A stretch of DNA of 64,000 nucleotides from Candidatus Phelpsiimicrobium noxiivivens (GTDB lineage Bacteria; Omnitrophota; Gorgyraeia; Velamenicoccales; Velamenicoccaceae): assembly GCA_001873995.1 (NCBI GenBank), contig MNVR01000028.1:1-64000 (forward strand), in the 5' to 3' direction. This document shows, piece after piece, positions 7,021 through 14,546 of this stretch. Under the pieces are notes generated by a model. That model did not search any database. It was not told the DNA's origin and worked only from the letters and a program-made list of their open reading frames with translations. The translations under genes were made by a program, and so were the position numbers. How positions within the stretch are numbered: position 1 is the first letter of the stretch; each line of letters starts with the position of its first letter.

Positions 7021-7089
7021 TCTGTGCCAAAATGTGTGCCAAAAGGTGTGTTGATATATAATACACCGACGTATATAATAGGAAAATAG
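7021..7089. repeat. direct repeats between integrase and tRNA-Leu; candidate attachment region
   Basis: TGTGCCAAAA occurs at 7023-7032 and again at 7035-7044, a 12-bp period, followed by an imperfect third half (GGTGTG). GGTGT at 7045 and ACACC at 7062 form an inverted repeat. Direct repeats next to an integrase gene and a tRNA 3' end are typical integrase arm or Xis sites. The crossover is expected in the tRNA 3' end. I found no second copy of that end elsewhere to the left, so the other junction is probably outside the window. Confidence 0.5.
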
Positions 7090-7173
7090 TGCCGGGAAAG
7101 GGAGTTGAACCCTTAAGCCCTTACGAGCATAGCGCCCTGAACGCTACGTGTTTGCCAATTTCACCATCCCGGC
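7090..7173 (-). tRNA. tRNA-Leu (CAG)
   Basis: Read on the minus strand it folds fully: acceptor GCCGGGA with TCCCGGC, a D arm of the long leucine type, anticodon stem TAGCG/CGCTA around loop TTCAGGG with CAG in the centre (7137-7139), a long variable arm (TGCTCGTAAGGGCTTA) and T arm AGGG-TTCAACT-CCCT. The length, 84 nt without CCA, and the variable arm are those of a class II tRNA. Discriminator base is A at 7090. CCA is not encoded. Its 3' end faces the integrase gene and is the likely integration target. Confidence 0.96.
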
Positions 7174-7203
7174 TTAACTTTGGTTTTTCGAAGGTTGGAT
7201 AAA

Positions 7204-7232
7204 AGTATACCTTTTGCTGCCAGGCGTGTCAA
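7204..7232 (-). promoter_or_regulatory. promoter of tRNA-Leu
   Basis: On the minus strand TTGACA (7232-7227), a 17-nt spacer and TATACT (7209-7204) form a near-consensus sigma-70 promoter about 30 nt upstream of the mature tRNA 5' end. Confidence 0.8.
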
Positions 7233-7253
7233 TCGCTTTAGTTATAGATTATA

Positions 7254-7281
7254 TTGACACAAAGTTTGTATTTGGTAAAAT
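7254..7281 (+). promoter_or_regulatory. promoter reading toward tRNA-Phe
   Basis: TTGACA at 7254-7259, a 16-nt spacer and TAAAAT at 7276-7281. It would transcribe the broken tRNA-Phe copy and then the intact tRNA-Phe gene 140 nt downstream. It is back-to-back with the tRNA-Leu promoter. Confidence 0.7.
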
Positions 7282-7320
7282 GTAGTGCATTTTCTGGCCA
7301 AAGGCATTTATAGATTTTAG

Positions 7321-7385
7321 TTGCCCAGATAGCTCCCAGCCGTAGGCTGGTCCGCCTTCGGCGGAAGTCGGTCCTGAGATGGACT
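7321..7385 (+). pseudogene. broken 5' half of tRNA-Phe with a palindromic insertion
   Basis: TTGCCCAGATAGCTC at 7321-7335 repeats the 5' end of the intact tRNA-Phe (7421-7435). Then come 30 foreign bases (7336-7365), after which tRNA-like sequence resumes with AGTCGGT and, a little later, GATGGACT, in the order found in the true gene. The 3' half is absent. This is a partial tRNA duplicate whose D loop has been split by the 30-bp double-hairpin repeat. It cannot make a tRNA. Confidence 0.7.
7336..7365 (+). repeat. 30-bp double-hairpin repeat, copy 1
   Basis: Two adjoining hairpins, CAGCC-nnn-GGCTG and CCGCC-nn-GGCGG with a closing A. The same unit occurs at 16939-16969 and, inverted, at 60755-60784. 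Here it interrupts a tRNA-Phe copy between AGCTC and AGTCGGT, so insertion without loss of flanking bases can be read directly. Confidence 0.8.
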
Positions 7386-7422
7386 ACTTAATATCGGGTA
7401 TTGATATAGTTGTTGATTTCTT

Positions 7423-7495
7423 GCCCAGATAGCTCAGTCGGTAGAGCGATGGACTGAAAATCCATGCGTCGGGGGTTCAATTCCCTCTCTGGGCA
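7423..7495 (+). tRNA. tRNA-Phe (GAA)
   Basis: Acceptor GCCCAGA pairs with TCTGGGC; D arm GCTC/GAGC; anticodon stem ATGGA/TCCAT with loop CTGAAAA (anticodon GAA); T arm GGGGG-TTCAATT-CCCTC with one wobble; discriminator A. 73 nt, CCA not encoded. A T-run follows directly (7497-7503), which may help end transcription. Confidence 0.96.
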
Positions 7496-7644
7496 CTTTT
7501 TTTACTGTCGCGTAGCGACGAAATCATCCCCAAGGGGTGACAGCGGAATACCGACGATGAATAAGAGCCGGTATGAAGCGCAAGAGGGGCGAAGCCCCTA
7601 TTGAGCAGGGGTTTGGGGATGAGTTCATGCGTCGGGGGTTCAAT
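7496..7644. repeat. nested palindrome flanked by copies of the tRNA-Phe T arm
   Basis: The perfect inverted repeat TCATCCCCAA (7524-7533) / TTGGGGATGA (7613-7622) encloses smaller hairpins (GTCGC/GCGAC at the left, AGGGGC/GCCCCT at the right). A 19-bp copy of the tRNA-Phe variable/T-arm sequence starting CATGCGTCGGGGG lies at 7626-7644, matching 7463-7481 inside the tRNA. The unit looks like a small inserted element bounded by tRNA-derived direct repeats. No gene is seen inside it. Confidence 0.65.
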
Positions 7645-8185
7645 GGATATTGAAGAGCACATAAAAGACATACAGGAGATCTCTATCGCCATAGACTCCT
7701 GGGATGACGTATTTTCAGATTTTGACCCCAGCCCGCTTGAGCACAGGATATTATCCGAAGATTTTATCTCTGAGCTGAAAAAAAGGCACAGGGAGACTAA
7801 ACGGGGCAATTTTATAATCACGATCTACGCGCCTATTTCTTTGAAAGATGAGGTTTCTGAACGCCTTGTCAACAAACGCCTCAAGCAATATTTTAAATTC
7901 ACGCAACTTTCTATTCAAAAAGAGATAAATGAATCCAGAGGTAAGGGTGTCATTTTTGTCATCTGTGGCATCTTTTTTCTTGCTCTTTTGACGTTTGTCG
8001 CTTATTTTAAGATGATAGATACTTTGGCGCTTGAGCTGGTAAGTATTCTTCTTATGCCATTAGGATGGTTTGGCATATGGGAAGGGTTCTCGCATATAAT
8101 AGAGACGCCGCCTTTTTTAAAGCAGGACCTTGAGGTGTTTGAAAAGATGAGCAAGGCTATATTCAAATTTAAATACGCTAGTTAA
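7643..8185 (+). CDS. membrane protein with two helices (180 aa), unknown function
   Basis: I choose the ATG at 7643; a longer frame to 7601 would begin in the palindromic repeat and tRNA-derived sequence. The product has a soluble N-terminal part (about residues 1-100, acidic then basic), two membrane helices at about 107-128 and 133-152 (IFVICGIFFLALLTFVAYF and LVSILLMPLGWFGIW), and a short C-terminal helix. It looks like an inner-membrane protein with both ends in the cytoplasm. I do not recognise the family. The tRNA-derived GGGGGTTCA now serves as its Shine-Dalgarno region, so the repeat may have replaced its original leader. It precedes a DUF2490 gene by 17 nt. Confidence 0.7.
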   Translation: MDIEEHIKDIQEISIAIDSWDDVFSDFDPSPLEHRILSEDFISELKKRHRETKRGNFIITIYAPISLKDEVSERLVNKRLKQYFKFTQLSIQKEINESRGKGVIFVICGIFFLALLTFVAYFKMIDTLALELVSILLMPLGWFGIWEGFSHIIETPPFLKQDLEVFEKMSKAIFKFKYAS

Positions 8186-8202
8186 GCAGGGGAGGCAGCG
8201 AG

Positions 8203-8859
8203 TTGAAGCGCGCAGGGGCATTGATCCTCGTTTTGTCCATAGTCTTAGGTACAGCCAGCACGGTTTTCGCGAAAAAGCACGATATGCAATATTGGCATAC
8301 TGATGGGATCACATATAAAATAGATAAGGATTGGAAAGTTACCTTCGGAGAAGAGGGTTATCTTAACGATACAGCAAGCCACGCATGGTATCAGGAGCTG
8401 GATCTGGGTGTGGTGTATTCAGATATCGCTAAGTGGTTGGACGTAAGTTTAAATTATAAATATTCAATAACTGAGATCAAAAATAGATGGTTCAGGCAGG
8501 ATAGGCCGCATATAAACGCTACTCTGAAATATACCATAAAGGGATTTAATATTTCAGATAGGAATCGTATTGAATATCGCATAAAAGAGAACGCGGAAGA
8601 GACATGGTATTACAGGAATTTGTTAACGGTCAAGTTTCCTTTTAAGTTTACTGCTAAAGAGATCCAGCCGTATATTGCCGATGAAATATTGGTGGATTTT
8701 GATAGAAGGCAGTTGAGCGAGAATAGAGGATACGCCGGTTTTACCTTCAAGATCGCAAAGAATTTAAGCGCCGATGTTTATTATATGAAGTGGAGGGTTA
8801 AGCCTGCTTCTATTTCGTATAGTGATATCGTAGGCACGCGGTTTAATTATTCGTTCTAA
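8203..8859 (+). CDS. DUF2490-family beta-barrel-like protein (218 aa)
   Basis: The start is TTG at 8203 after GGGGAGGCAGCGAG. A cleavable signal peptide ([23 protein letters not shown]) is followed by a mature chain of alternating aromatic/polar strands: [23 protein letters not shown], then repeated '[22 protein letters not shown]' type hairpins, ending in phenylalanine (FNYSF). This is the signature of DUF2490 proteins, thought to form small outer-membrane barrels, and the terminal Phe fits recognition by the BAM machine. It follows the 180-aa membrane protein and precedes trpB by 17 nt. The role is unknown. Confidence 0.75.
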   Translation: MKRAGALILVLSIVLGTASTVFAKKHDMQYWHTDGITYKIDKDWKVTFGEEGYLNDTASHAWYQELDLGVVYSDIAKWLDVSLNYKYSITEIKNRWFRQDRPHINATLKYTIKGFNISDRNRIEYRIKENAEETWYYRNLLTVKFPFKFTAKEIQPYIADEILVDFDRRQLSENRGYAGFTFKIAKNLSADVYYMKWRVKPASISYSDIVGTRFNYSF

Positions 8860-8876
8860 GTATAAATATTCTAAGT

Positions 8877-10055
8877 ATGAAATTACCTGATAGTTTAGGA
8901 CATTTTGGTATTTACGGCGGCAAATATGTTCCGGAGACGCTTATGGGCGCGCTTAAGGAATTAGAAGTGATCTATGCTAAAGCCCGCCGTGATAAAAATT
9001 TCAAACAAGAACTCGCCTATTACCTAAAAGAATACGCTGGCAGGCCAACGCCGCTGTATTTCGCCAAGAATTTAAGCCATATCTTAGGCCACGTCAAAAT
9101 ATATTTAAAAAGAGAAGACCTTCTCCACACAGGCGCGCATAAGATAAATAATACGCTCGGCCAGGCGCTTTTGACGCTGCGCATGGGAAAGAAACGTGTT
9201 GTTGCTGAGACTGGCGCCGGCCAGCATGGTGTGGCCACAGCCACTGCATGCGCCCTCTTTGGCCTTGATTGTTTTGTTTATATGGGTGTTAAGGATATAG
9301 AGAGGCAGGCGCTCAACGTCTATCGCATGAAATTGCTGGGCGCGATCGTCGTGCCGGTAAAGAGCGGGTCCCAAACGCTTAAAGACGCCATGTCAGAGGC
9401 TATTAGGGATTGGGTTACTAATGTAAGGACGACAAATTATATCATAGGTTCTGTCGCAGGGCCTCATCCATATCCGATGCTGGTTAGGGATTTTCAGGCA
9501 GTCATTGGTAAAGAGGCCAGGAGCCAGATCCTGGCGGTTGAAAGAAGGTTGCCGGATTATCTGGTAGCTTGCGTGGGCGGCGGAAGTAATTCTATGGGGT
9601 TATTCTATCCATTTTACAAAGATAAAAAAGTCAAATTCATAGGCGTTGAAGCCGCGGGTTTTGGCCTTAACACTAGTTATTATGCGGCAACTATCCTGCG
9701 AGGCAGCGTTGGCGTATTGCATGGTTCTAAAAGTAAACTTCTGCAGGATGATGACGGACAGGTCAAGATAGCGCATTCCATTGCCGCGGGCCTGGACTAT
9801 CCGGGCGTAGGGCCTGAACACGCTTATTATAAGGATACAGGACGGGCAGAATACTTTGCTGTGACTGATAAAGAGGCAGTAGAATCTTTTAGGTTCCTTT
9901 CTGTCACTGAGGGCATAATACCAGCGCTTGAGTCAGCTCACGCTATCGCTTATTTAAAAAAGTCATCGCGGAAGTTTAAAAAAGGCGCGGTTATCATCGT
10001 TTGTCTTTCGGGGCGCGGAGATAAAGATGTACAATCGCTGAAATCATTAAAATGA
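8877..10055 (+). CDS. trpB: tryptophan synthase beta chain
   Basis: Full-length (392 aa) TrpB of the standard type. It condenses indole with L-serine on pyridoxal phosphate to give tryptophan. The PLP lysine is Lys89 in HTGAHKINN; the ETGAGQHG loop at about residue 108, the GGGSNSMG phosphate-binding loop at about 234-241 and SGRGDKD near the end are all present. Its stop overlaps the trpA start by 4 nt (ATGA). No other trp genes and no leader peptide are visible in the window, so the pair is detached from the rest of the pathway. Confidence 0.97.
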   Translation: MKLPDSLGHFGIYGGKYVPETLMGALKELEVIYAKARRDKNFKQELAYYLKEYAGRPTPLYFAKNLSHILGHVKIYLKREDLLHTGAHKINNTLGQALLTLRMGKKRVVAETGAGQHGVATATACALFGLDCFVYMGVKDIERQALNVYRMKLLGAIVVPVKSGSQTLKDAMSEAIRDWVTNVRTTNYIIGSVAGPHPYPMLVRDFQAVIGKEARSQILAVERRLPDYLVACVGGGSNSMGLFYPFYKDKKVKFIGVEAAGFGLNTSYYAATILRGSVGVLHGSKSKLLQDDDGQVKIAHSIAAGLDYPGVGPEHAYYKDTGRAEYFAVTDKEAVESFRFLSVTEGIIPALESAHAIAYLKKSSRKFKKGAVIIVCLSGRGDKDVQSLKSLK

Positions 10056-10840
10056 ACAGAATAGATAGTAAATTCAGAGAATTAAGAAAGAATCGCCAAA
10101 AGGCTTTTATAGCTTTTCTGACCGCCGGATACCCTGGCCTCGCTGCTACTGAAAAACTTGTCCTGGAGTTTGAGAAAAATGGAGCTGACATAATCGAGCT
10201 GGGCGTGCCTTTTTCTGATCCTATCGCGGACGGCCCTGTTATCCAGATGTCCTCTTATACCGCTTTGAAAAAAGGCGTGACATTAAAGAAAATATTGGAT
10301 TCTGTTTCGCGCCTACGCCGGAGATCCGCGATACCGCTGATAGCCATGAGTTATTTTAACCCCATTCTGCGCTATGGCCTGCCGCGTTTTATCAAGGATG
10401 CTGTAAAGGCTGGGCTTGACGCGGTCATTATTCCTGACTTGCCTCCGGAAGAAGAGAAAGATTTTGCCAAGGAAGCTTTAAGCGCGGGCCTTTACGTGAT
10501 CAGATTTATCGCTCCTACGACTACACTTTCGCGCGCGAGATCTATCGCGCGCTCAGCTCGCGGATTTATTTATTTTGTTTCATTGACAGGGGTGACAGGG
10601 GCGCGTAGCAGCATGCCCGATGGGCTTAGGCTTCAATTGAGCAGCGTCAAAAAGATAGCAGGCCCTATCCCGGTATGCGCCGGGTTTGGCGTGTCAACTC
10701 CGGCTCAAGCGCGCTTTGTCTCTTCAATGTGCGATGGCGTTATAGTTGGCAGCGCGATTATAAAGATGATATCAAAATACATCGGACGGCCCGGCTTGGC
10801 CTCGTCAGTTGGCGCGTTCGTTAAAAGACTGAAAGGTTGA
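10052..10840 (+). CDS. trpA: tryptophan synthase alpha chain
   Basis: 262-aa TIM barrel that cleaves indole-3-glycerol phosphate to indole and glyceraldehyde 3-phosphate and passes indole through a tunnel to TrpB. The catalytic Glu lies in [20 protein letters not shown] (about residues 44-63), followed by the catalytic Asp region; [10 protein letters not shown] near the end is the phosphate-binding loop. Start overlaps trpB and stop overlaps the next gene's TTG start, so trpB, trpA and the M16 peptidase are likely one transcript. Confidence 0.97.
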   Translation: MNRIDSKFRELRKNRQKAFIAFLTAGYPGLAATEKLVLEFEKNGADIIELGVPFSDPIADGPVIQMSSYTALKKGVTLKKILDSVSRLRRRSAIPLIAMSYFNPILRYGLPRFIKDAVKAGLDAVIIPDLPPEEEKDFAKEALSAGLYVIRFIAPTTTLSRARSIARSARGFIYFVSLTGVTGARSSMPDGLRLQLSSVKKIAGPIPVCAGFGVSTPAQARFVSSMCDGVIVGSAIIKMISKYIGRPGLASSVGAFVKRLKG

Positions 10841-12114
10841 CCAAATTGTATAAGATTATTGAGTATAACAATAGCGTCAAACTTATTTATAAAAAAATGC
10901 CGGATGTTTCATCTGTTTCCTTTGGCATATGGTTTAACACGGGGTCAAGGAATGAAGATATAGCTATAAACGGGATAAGCCATTTTTTAGAACATCTGGT
11001 TTTTAAAGGTTCAAAGAATTATACAGCTGACGAGATCAAGGAATCCATAGAGGGCGTCGGAGGTTCTCTGAACGCTTTTACTTCAGAAGAGAATACTTGT
11101 TATTACGCTAAGTTCCTGGCAAAACATTTAAAGAGCGCTATGAAGGTGCTTTCGGATATGGTGCTTTGCCCTTTGTTGAAGAAAGAGGACATAGATAAAG
11201 AGCGGACTGTAATCATCGAAGAGATCAAGATGTATAAAGACTTGCCGCAGTTTCAGGTGCAGGAGCTTTTTGATGATATGATGTGGCCTGATCATCCGCT
11301 TGGCCGTAATATCGCGGGATCCATAGGATCCGTATCCGGCATAGGCCGTAGTCAAATAATGAAGTATCATGGCTCTTGGTATACTCCGCAGAATATTGTA
11401 ATTGCCTGCGCGGGCAATTTGGATGAAGCTTTGCTTGAAGCGAGCGCTAAAAGCATTTTTTCAAGATCGAAAAATGATCCCGGTGAGGCATTCATACCTT
11501 TTTTAGCATCTGATACCGGGCCTCAAGTCAGGATCATCTCCAAAGATATCAAACAGACGCACATCAATATGGGATTTCCAGGGCTTAACCGTTTTCACAA
11601 AGACCGTTACGCGCTTGGGTTGCTGCATGTGATATTAGGCGGTAATATGTCCAGCCGTCTTTTTAATGAGGTTCGTGAAAAGAAAGGGCTCGCTTACGAG
11701 ATCGCGACCCATATTAAAAGATTAAAAGATACCGGCGCTTTTTTTGTCCACGCGGGTATTGACAATAAAAGATTAATAGATGCCACAACGGTCATCTTTA
11801 AGGAATTTGAAAGGATAAAGAAAGAGAAGGTATCTCGCGGAGAGCTTAGGCGCGCCAAAGATTTTTTTATCGCTCAGTCGCAGATGGCGCTGGATGATTC
11901 CCTTGATCACATGCTATGGATGGGGGAGTCTTTAATGAACATGGGGTTCGTGCAGACTAAGGCTGAGATGCGAGATTATATTGAACGCGTCACCTCGGAA
12001 GATATACAGCGGCTATGCCGCGAGATATTAAGATTTGATAGGCTGCAGTTTGCCGTCGTTGGGGCTCAGGGCCGTGGCGCTGAGAAAAAAATAAAAGACA
12101 TGATCTTAAAATGA
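10837..12114 (+). CDS. M16-family zinc peptidase (processing-peptidase-like)
   Basis: 425 aa, two M16 half-domains. The inverted zinc motif HFLEH is at residues 49-53, with the downstream Glu in the 'E-E-N-T' region near 90. The second half (residues about 190-420) has the usual inactive fold and R/Y substrate-binding motif (GGNMSSRLFNEVREKKGLAYEI). Family members cut small or unfolded peptides in the cytoplasm or periplasm; no signal peptide is seen here. It starts at TTG overlapping the trpA stop. No functional tie to tryptophan synthesis is implied. A promoter follows, so the operon probably ends here. Confidence 0.9.
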   Translation: MTKLYKIIEYNNSVKLIYKKMPDVSSVSFGIWFNTGSRNEDIAINGISHFLEHLVFKGSKNYTADEIKESIEGVGGSLNAFTSEENTCYYAKFLAKHLKSAMKVLSDMVLCPLLKKEDIDKERTVIIEEIKMYKDLPQFQVQELFDDMMWPDHPLGRNIAGSIGSVSGIGRSQIMKYHGSWYTPQNIVIACAGNLDEALLEASAKSIFSRSKNDPGEAFIPFLASDTGPQVRIISKDIKQTHINMGFPGLNRFHKDRYALGLLHVILGGNMSSRLFNEVREKKGLAYEIATHIKRLKDTGAFFVHAGIDNKRLIDATTVIFKEFERIKKEKVSRGELRRAKDFFIAQSQMALDDSLDHMLWMGESLMNMGFVQTKAEMRDYIERVTSEDIQRLCREILRFDRLQFAVVGAQGRGAEKKIKDMILK

Positions 12115-12116
12115 AT

Positions 12117-12145
12117 TTGACAGTGATAGGGAGTTATGGTAAAAC
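12117..12145 (+). promoter_or_regulatory. possible promoter for DUF5679-rsfS-argS
   Basis: TTGACA at 12117-12122, 17-nt spacer, TAAAAC at 12140-12145. The -10 is only 4/6, but its place just after the M16 gene and before leader element A makes it plausible. Confidence 0.4.
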
Positions 12146-12171
12146 TAAACAAGTATTTTAGGGAGTTTAAT

Positions 12172-12287
12172 TAACTCCTTGCCTGAATGCTTGTAAATTT
12201 TCAGCGCAGCCGCTGAAAATTTACAAGCAGGCTTCGGAGTTAGTTTTGTAAGGGATAATTACCTAAAATTAAGCAAAGCTAAGGAGG
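12172..12287 (+). promoter_or_regulatory. leader element A (three-stem domain plus Shine-Dalgarno hairpin)
   Basis: Stem 1: TAACTCC (12172-12178) with GGAGTTA (12236-12242). Stem 2: GCCT (12181-12184) with AGGC (12229-12232). Stem 3: 18 perfect pairs, 12189-12206 with 12211-12228. Hairpin: TTAGTTTTG (12240-12248) with CAAAGCTAA (12274-12282, one G-U), immediately followed by GGAGG. The same plan recurs before five other genes in the window with co-varying stems (see findings). Confidence 0.75.
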
Positions 12288-12291
12288 CATT

Positions 12292-12435
12292 ATGGAAGGT
12301 TATTGCGTCAAGTGTAAGTCAAAGAGAGAAATGAAGGATCCAAAAGATCAGATCATGAAGAACGGCCGCAAAGCGGCTAAGGGTAAATGCGTGACCTGCG
12401 GTACATCCATGTTCAAGATCCTTGGAAATAAGTAA
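12292..12435 (+). CDS. DUF5679 zinc-ribbon-like protein (47 aa)
   Basis: A short protein with a perfect ribosome site (AAGGAGGCAT). It has two Cys pairs, CVKC at residues 5-8 and CVTC at 33-36, separated by a basic linker ending NGRKAAKGK. This matches DUF5679, a family of about 50-residue two-CxxC proteins usually encoded near translation genes. The four cysteines would bind one zinc. Role unknown; nucleic-acid binding is a reasonable guess. It heads the rsfS-argS transcript and sits behind leader element A. Confidence 0.85.
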   Translation: MEGYCVKCKSKREMKDPKDQIMKNGRKAAKGKCVTCGTSMFKILGNK

Positions 12436-12841
12436 GTCCTGCAAGGGGGAAGAGAAAATAGAAACAAAGAAAAAGGCTCTATTAGCGGCCAATCTTGCTC
12501 TTGAGAGGAAGGCAGAAGATGTAGTCGTCCTTGATATGAGAAAGGTGGCTAATTTCTGTGACTACTTTGTAATATGCAGCGCTTCCTCGCAAAGAAGAGC
12601 GACCGCCATAGCAGAGCTTATTGAAGAGAAATTTGACGAGCACGGCCTGGTGCTTAAGTCAAAAGAAGGCAAGAAAGAAGGCGTGTGGATACTATTGGAT
12701 TATTCTGATATAGTTATCCACATTTTTTTTACTGATGTACGCGATTATTACGCTCTAGATAGGCTATGGGCGGACGCCAAAAGGGTAAATGTTCCAAAGG
12801 GTAGAAAAACAACTTCTGTCTCTCCTCAAAGAGAGCATTGA
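12422..12841 (+). CDS. rsfS: ribosome silencing factor RsfS
   Basis: Binds L14 on the 50S subunit and blocks subunit joining when nutrients are low. The RsfS domain runs from about ALLAANLALERKAEDVVVLDM to the end, with the typical CDYFVICSASS and DYSDIVIHIFF segments and YALDRLWADA. The frame opens at TTG 12422, inside the DUF5679 gene, but this start has no ribosome site. An ATA codon at 12458 lies 7 nt after AAGGGGGA and gives the usual N terminus (IETKKKALLAANLA). So the true start may be this rare codon. The argS start overlaps its 3' end by 53 nt. Confidence 0.88.
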   Translation: MEISKSCKGEEKIETKKKALLAANLALERKAEDVVVLDMRKVANFCDYFVICSASSQRRATAIAELIEEKFDEHGLVLKSKEGKKEGVWILLDYSDIVIHIFFTDVRDYYALDRLWADAKRVNVPKGRKTTSVSPQREH

Positions 12842-14489
12842 AAGCTCTTGTTGCGGTATTTTCCAGCAGCCCGCTTTTTACGATATCCTCAATAGCCTGA
12901 CCTTGGAAGTCCCCAAAGAAAAAGAGTTTGGGGACTTTTCATGTAATGCCGCCCTGCAATTAGCAAGCCTCTTACATAAAAATCCTAAAAGTGTAGCGCA
13001 GGATATTGTCTCCGTGTTAAAAAAACTGTCGTTACAGCACGGAGGCGATGCTTTTGTTAAAGACGCCGAGGTCAAAGGCGCGGGTTTTATTAATATTTTC
13101 CTGAAAGAAAAAGTATTTTTTGATTATCTTAACCTCATTAATGATTCGCGCGAGCAGGCGCTTAAGCTTGGCCTTGGAGGCGGCGCGCGCGTTCTTCTTG
13201 AGTTCGTTAGCGCTAATCCTACCGGATCTTTGTCCGTGGCCCACGCCAGGCAGGCTGCTGTAGGCGACGCGCTCGCCAATGTGTTGGCCGCGGCCGGTTA
13301 TGATGTGACTCGCGAGTATTATCTAAATGACGAAGGCAACCAGATCAATATACTGGGCCGTTCTATTCTTTTGCGTTTTAAGGAGCTTAGCGGAGAAACG
13401 GTAGAATTTCCCGAAGACCATTATCAGGGCGCTTATATAACGGATCTGGCCAGGGAATTATTTGATGATAAGGTGTTACGTTTAAAAATAGAAAATTTTT
13501 CCGCGCCTGAAAAGGAAATATTTTTCAGCGAACATGGCGCGCATAGGATCCTTGATATTATTAAGAAAGAATTGGATGATTTTGGAGTTAGTTTTGACGT
13601 TTGGTTCAGCCAAAAAGAGCTTGGAAAGTCCGGAAAGATAGAATCCACACTGGATAACCTTAAAAAGAAGGGCTTTATATATGAGGCCGATGGCGCTGTC
13701 TGGTTCAAGTCTACGGAGTTTGGAGATGATAAAGACAGGGTAGTCCGTAAGTCTGACGGCTCTTATACATATTTGGCCCCGGATATCGCCTATCACGAAG
13801 ATAAGTTCAGGAGAGGTTTCAAAAGGCTTATTAATCTCTGGGGGCCTGACCATCATGGCTATATACCTCGCATGAAGGCCGCTGTGCGGGCTTTAGGTAG
13901 AGATGCGCAAGACCTTTCAGTTATCATAGTGCAGTTGGCTACTTTATTCAGGAAAGGCGTGCCAGTGCCTATGTCAACGCGCAAGGGTCAATATGTGACG
14001 CTGCGTGAGGTCTTAGCTGAGGTCGGACGCGACGCCTCAAGGTTCTTTTTTCTTATGAGAAAGACCGACAGCCACCTTGATTTTGACCTTGAGCTTGCTA
14101 AAAAACAGACTTCGGAAAATCCAGTTTATTATGTTCAATATGCCCATGCTCGTATCTCAAGCATTTTAGCTAGCGCGCAGGATAAAAAATTTGATAGTAA
14201 AGAGCCCGACCTTTCGCTTTTAAAAGAGCCTGAAGAGCGGGATCTTATGAAAGCGATCTTTGAGTTCAGTTATTGCCTTTTTGTATGCGCCAAGCAGTTA
14301 GATCCTTATGGCCTGACTATGTATCTGCAGTATTTGTCCGGCGTTTTTCATCGTTTTTATGATAAGCACAAATGCCTTTCCCCTGATGGCCGCTTGACCC
14401 AGGCGCGTCTGTATCTTATCAGCGCCGTCAAGGTTGAGCTTGCCTGTGGCCTCAGGATCCTCGGAGTCTCTTCACCCGAACGGATGTAG
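12789..14489 (+). CDS. argS: arginyl-tRNA synthetase
   Basis: 566 aa class I synthetase. N-terminal Add1 domain (about residues 1-95), then the signature SANPTG at 141-146 with a HIGH-like element read as SVAH at 149-152, an unusual but tolerated form. The KMSK-type loop is PMSTRKG near residue 400. The DALR anticodon-binding domain fills the last 110 residues (YVQYAHARISS, then LYLISAVKVELACGLRILGV). It charges tRNA-Arg in the cytoplasm. Start ATG 12789 lies inside rsfS after AAAAGGG. A 9-bp hairpin (14489-14509) follows the stop. Confidence 0.96.
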   Translation: MFQRVEKQLLSLLKESIESSCCGIFQQPAFYDILNSLTLEVPKEKEFGDFSCNAALQLASLLHKNPKSVAQDIVSVLKKLSLQHGGDAFVKDAEVKGAGFINIFLKEKVFFDYLNLINDSREQALKLGLGGGARVLLEFVSANPTGSLSVAHARQAAVGDALANVLAAAGYDVTREYYLNDEGNQINILGRSILLRFKELSGETVEFPEDHYQGAYITDLARELFDDKVLRLKIENFSAPEKEIFFSEHGAHRILDIIKKELDDFGVSFDVWFSQKELGKSGKIESTLDNLKKKGFIYEADGAVWFKSTEFGDDKDRVVRKSDGSYTYLAPDIAYHEDKFRRGFKRLINLWGPDHHGYIPRMKAAVRALGRDAQDLSVIIVQLATLFRKGVPVPMSTRKGQYVTLREVLAEVGRDASRFFFLMRKTDSHLDFDLELAKKQTSENPVYYVQYAHARISSILASAQDKKFDSKEPDLSLLKEPEERDLMKAIFEFSYCLFVCAKQLDPYGLTMYLQYLSGVFHRFYDKHKCLSPDGRLTQARLYLISAVKVELACGLRILGVSSPERM

Positions 14490-14513
14490 ATTTCAGCTTC
14501 GCTGAAATCATCC
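14482..14513. repeat. hairpin at the argS 3' end
   Basis: GGAT (14482-14485) with ATCC (14510-14513) outside, GATTTCAGC (14489-14497) with GCTGAAATC (14501-14509) inside, loop TTC. It overlaps the argS stop. There is no T-run, so it is unlikely to be a terminator; it resembles the nested palindromes found at many other gene boundaries here. Confidence 0.6.
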
Positions 14514-14546
14514 TGCGCGAAGGCACAGGATATAACCTTAATATTT

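Noticed and set aside
1-7089. Second copy of the tRNA-Leu 3' end as the other attachment site
   Set aside because: I looked for the last bases of the tRNA and its T arm to the left of the integrase and found none; the left junction is probably outside the window.
7601-7642. Upstream start for the 180-aa membrane protein
   Set aside because: The added codons come from the palindrome and the tRNA-Phe T-arm copy; the ATG at 7643 is cleaner.
8877-10840. Attenuated full trp operon
   Set aside because: Only trpB and trpA are present, with no Trp-rich leader or trp terminator upstream.
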